Program-made: the position numbers and the translations under genes | Shown: positions 6,310 to 7,321 of the stretch, one piece after another | How the letters are laid out: every line of letters starts with the position of its first letter | How positions within the stretch are numbered: the first letter of the stretch is position 1 | The notes under the pieces: generated by a model | The model's input: only the letters and a program-made list of their open reading frames with translations | Databases searched by the model: none | What the model was told of the DNA's origin: nothing | Source: Archangium sp. | Lineage (GTDB): Bacteria > Myxococcota > Myxococcia > Myxococcales > Myxococcaceae | Length of the DNA stretch: 7,321 nucleotides | Assembly (NCBI GenBank): GCA_016793525.1 | Contig: JAEUJT010000022.1 | Coordinates: 1-7,321, forward strand | Direction: 5' to 3'

Positions 6310-7321
6310 AACCTCGACACCGAAGAACATGCGCGTGTCTACTACCGCGAGTCCGGCATTGTCGGAGGCCTGAATGCGCGACAGTCGGCCACCGCCGCGC
6401 GCGAAGAGAAACGAAATGGGCTTGGCCTCGAGCCAGGCCTCACCGGCGACCGTGAAGCCCGGATTCGCGCTGGGGCCAGCGAAGAGAAAGCGAGGGCCCA
6501 CCGCCACGTCGAGCGACAACACGTCTTTGAACACCGGCTGACGAACTCGGAGCTGCGCATCGATGCCGCGGTAGACGGTGCTGATCACCGGCAGATCGCA
6601 AGCAAAGACCGTGCGCTCTTGGCTGAAGCCTCCTCCGAGACCCACGGAGGGCGCGTACGTGCCATCCGTCAGCCGGTACCGGTACGTGCCGCGCAGCTGC
6701 AAGTCATCGTCGGTCATCGAGCAGCTCTGCCCTTCGACGCCGCCCGAGACGCCTGTGGCCGCGGTGAACGAGCGCCGCCAGTGCACTTCGAGCTCGAGGT
6801 CCGACCACTTTTTTCCTTCGGTGGCCGCAATAAATTGCAGGGGGTTGATGTGCGCGTACACACCGATGCCGGGGGTACCGCCGTTGCGGAGCTCGGCCAG
6901 GGTCTCCGCCGCCTCACCCGAGACCGACAGGCTGCGCATCACGCCTCCGGGGCCCACCGCCACGCCGATGCGCGGCTTGGTGCGGCGCTCGTCGAACATC
7001 GATTTCTTCTCGACCGCGGCGAACTCGGTGACGGGCTCCGACACCTCGTCTTCGACTGGCGGAGGCGCCACAGTGGGCTCGTCTTTTGGCGCTTCGGCCA
7101 CAGGTGCGGCGGTCTTCTTCGACAGCTCGATGAGCTCCTTGGCGACCAGCGGTGCCAGCTCGTCGGCGTTCTTCGCGCTCAGCGGCTTGGCCTGCGTGCG
7201 GCCGTTGGGGTCGTAGATGGTGGCGGAAAGCGTGCCGCTCTTGGTGCCGTCGAGCACCACCACGAAGCCGGCCTTCGTGCTGCGCGCCAGCTTCTGAATC
7301 GAGGCGGGTTTGTCGACGGTC
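6295..7321 (-). CDS. Putative outer-membrane beta-barrel protein (5' end outside the window)
   Basis: The frame is open from the right edge to a TAA stop at 6297-6295, giving 341 visible residues. A GTG at 7263 is in frame, but the frame continues upstream of it, so the true start is probably outside the window. Visible residues 1-69 look like a small alpha/beta domain (strand-like GFVVVLDG and LSATIYD, then a helix-like stretch rich in Leu, Glu and Lys). Residues about 70-115 form a Pro/Glu/Ala-rich linker. Residues about 116-341 alternate polar and hydrophobic residues with many Gly and aromatics, as in outer-membrane barrels, and the chain ends MFFGVEVGAFF, with the terminal Phe typical of BAM-recognised barrels. 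Two Cys, near residues 200 and 241, could pair. No family is recognised with certainty. The stop overlaps the start of the next gene, implying an operon and perhaps a joint envelope role. A soluble periplasmic beta protein is the alternative. Confidence 0.82.
   Translation of the reverse strand, partial: TVDKPASIQKLARSTKAGFVVVLDGTKSGTLSATIYDPNGRTQAKPLSAKNADELAPLVAKELIELSKKTAAPVAEAPKDEPTVAPPPVEDEVSEPVTEFAAVEKKSMFDERRTKPRIGVAVGPGGVMRSLSVSGEAAETLAELRNGGTPGIGVYAHINPLQFIAATEGKKWSDLELEVHWRRSFTAATGVSGGVEGQSCSMTDDDLQLRGTYRYRLTDGTYAPSVGLGGGFSQERTVFACDLPVISTVYRGIDAQLRVRQPVFKDVLSLDVAVGPRFLFAGPSANPGFTVAGEAWLEAKPISFLFARGGGRLSRIQASDNAGLAVVDTRMFFGVEVGAFF

Noticed and set aside
6295..7263. GTG at 7263 as the true start of the barrel-like gene
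   Set aside because: The frame stays open upstream to the window edge with protein-like sequence (KLARSTKAGFV), and the GTG falls inside a predicted strand with no signal peptide after it.

Overview
The window is GC-rich and fully coding on the minus strand. It holds two tightly linked genes, each cut by a window edge, and I see no RNA gene, mobile element, CRISPR array or intergenic gap. The large gene encodes a Cys- and Asp-rich surface protein built from MopE-type metal-binding motifs. It contains a segment resembling the MYXO-CTERM sorting tail and the Asp-Gly-Gly linkers common in myxobacterial lipoproteins. Together with the strong G/C third-position bias, this suggests a myxobacterium or other Myxococcota member. 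That is an inference from protein style; there is no phylogenetic marker here.

Layout, in the direction of transcription (right to left). From 7321 to 6295 lies the 3' part of a gene for a likely outer-membrane beta-barrel protein: a small N-terminal domain, a Pro/Glu-rich linker and a barrel-like C-terminal half ending in Phe. Its TAA stop overlaps the ATG of the next gene (TAATG). From 6295 to the left edge a single frame stays open for 2098 codons without a stop and continues outside the window. In order it encodes: a Sec signal peptide; 25 Cys-x-Gly-x-Asp-x-x-Cys type units with three kinds of spacer arranged in an ordered way; a Met-rich patch; a MYXO-CTERM-like Cys-Gly-Cys/hydrophobic/Arg-rich segment; a second hydrophobic stretch ending in a lipobox-like Cys; an Asp-Gly-Gly linker; an unrecognised domain of about 225 residues; and a von Willebrand factor A (vWA) domain with a variant MIDAS motif.

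The main surprise is the middle of the large frame. A sorting tail that normally ends a protein is followed at once, in the same frame and with no stop, by what looks like the signal peptide of a lipoprotein carrying a vWA domain. The simplest readings are a fusion of two formerly separate genes, a polyprotein cut in the membrane, or a lost stop codon or assembly error. The coupling to a barrel-like gene suggests a cell-envelope or surface-display role, possibly with Ca2+ or Cu binding. No enzymatic function can be assigned.

Many long open frames on the plus strand and in the other minus frames, up to about 570 codons, are by-products of the repetitive GAC/GGC/TGC codons and were not annotated.
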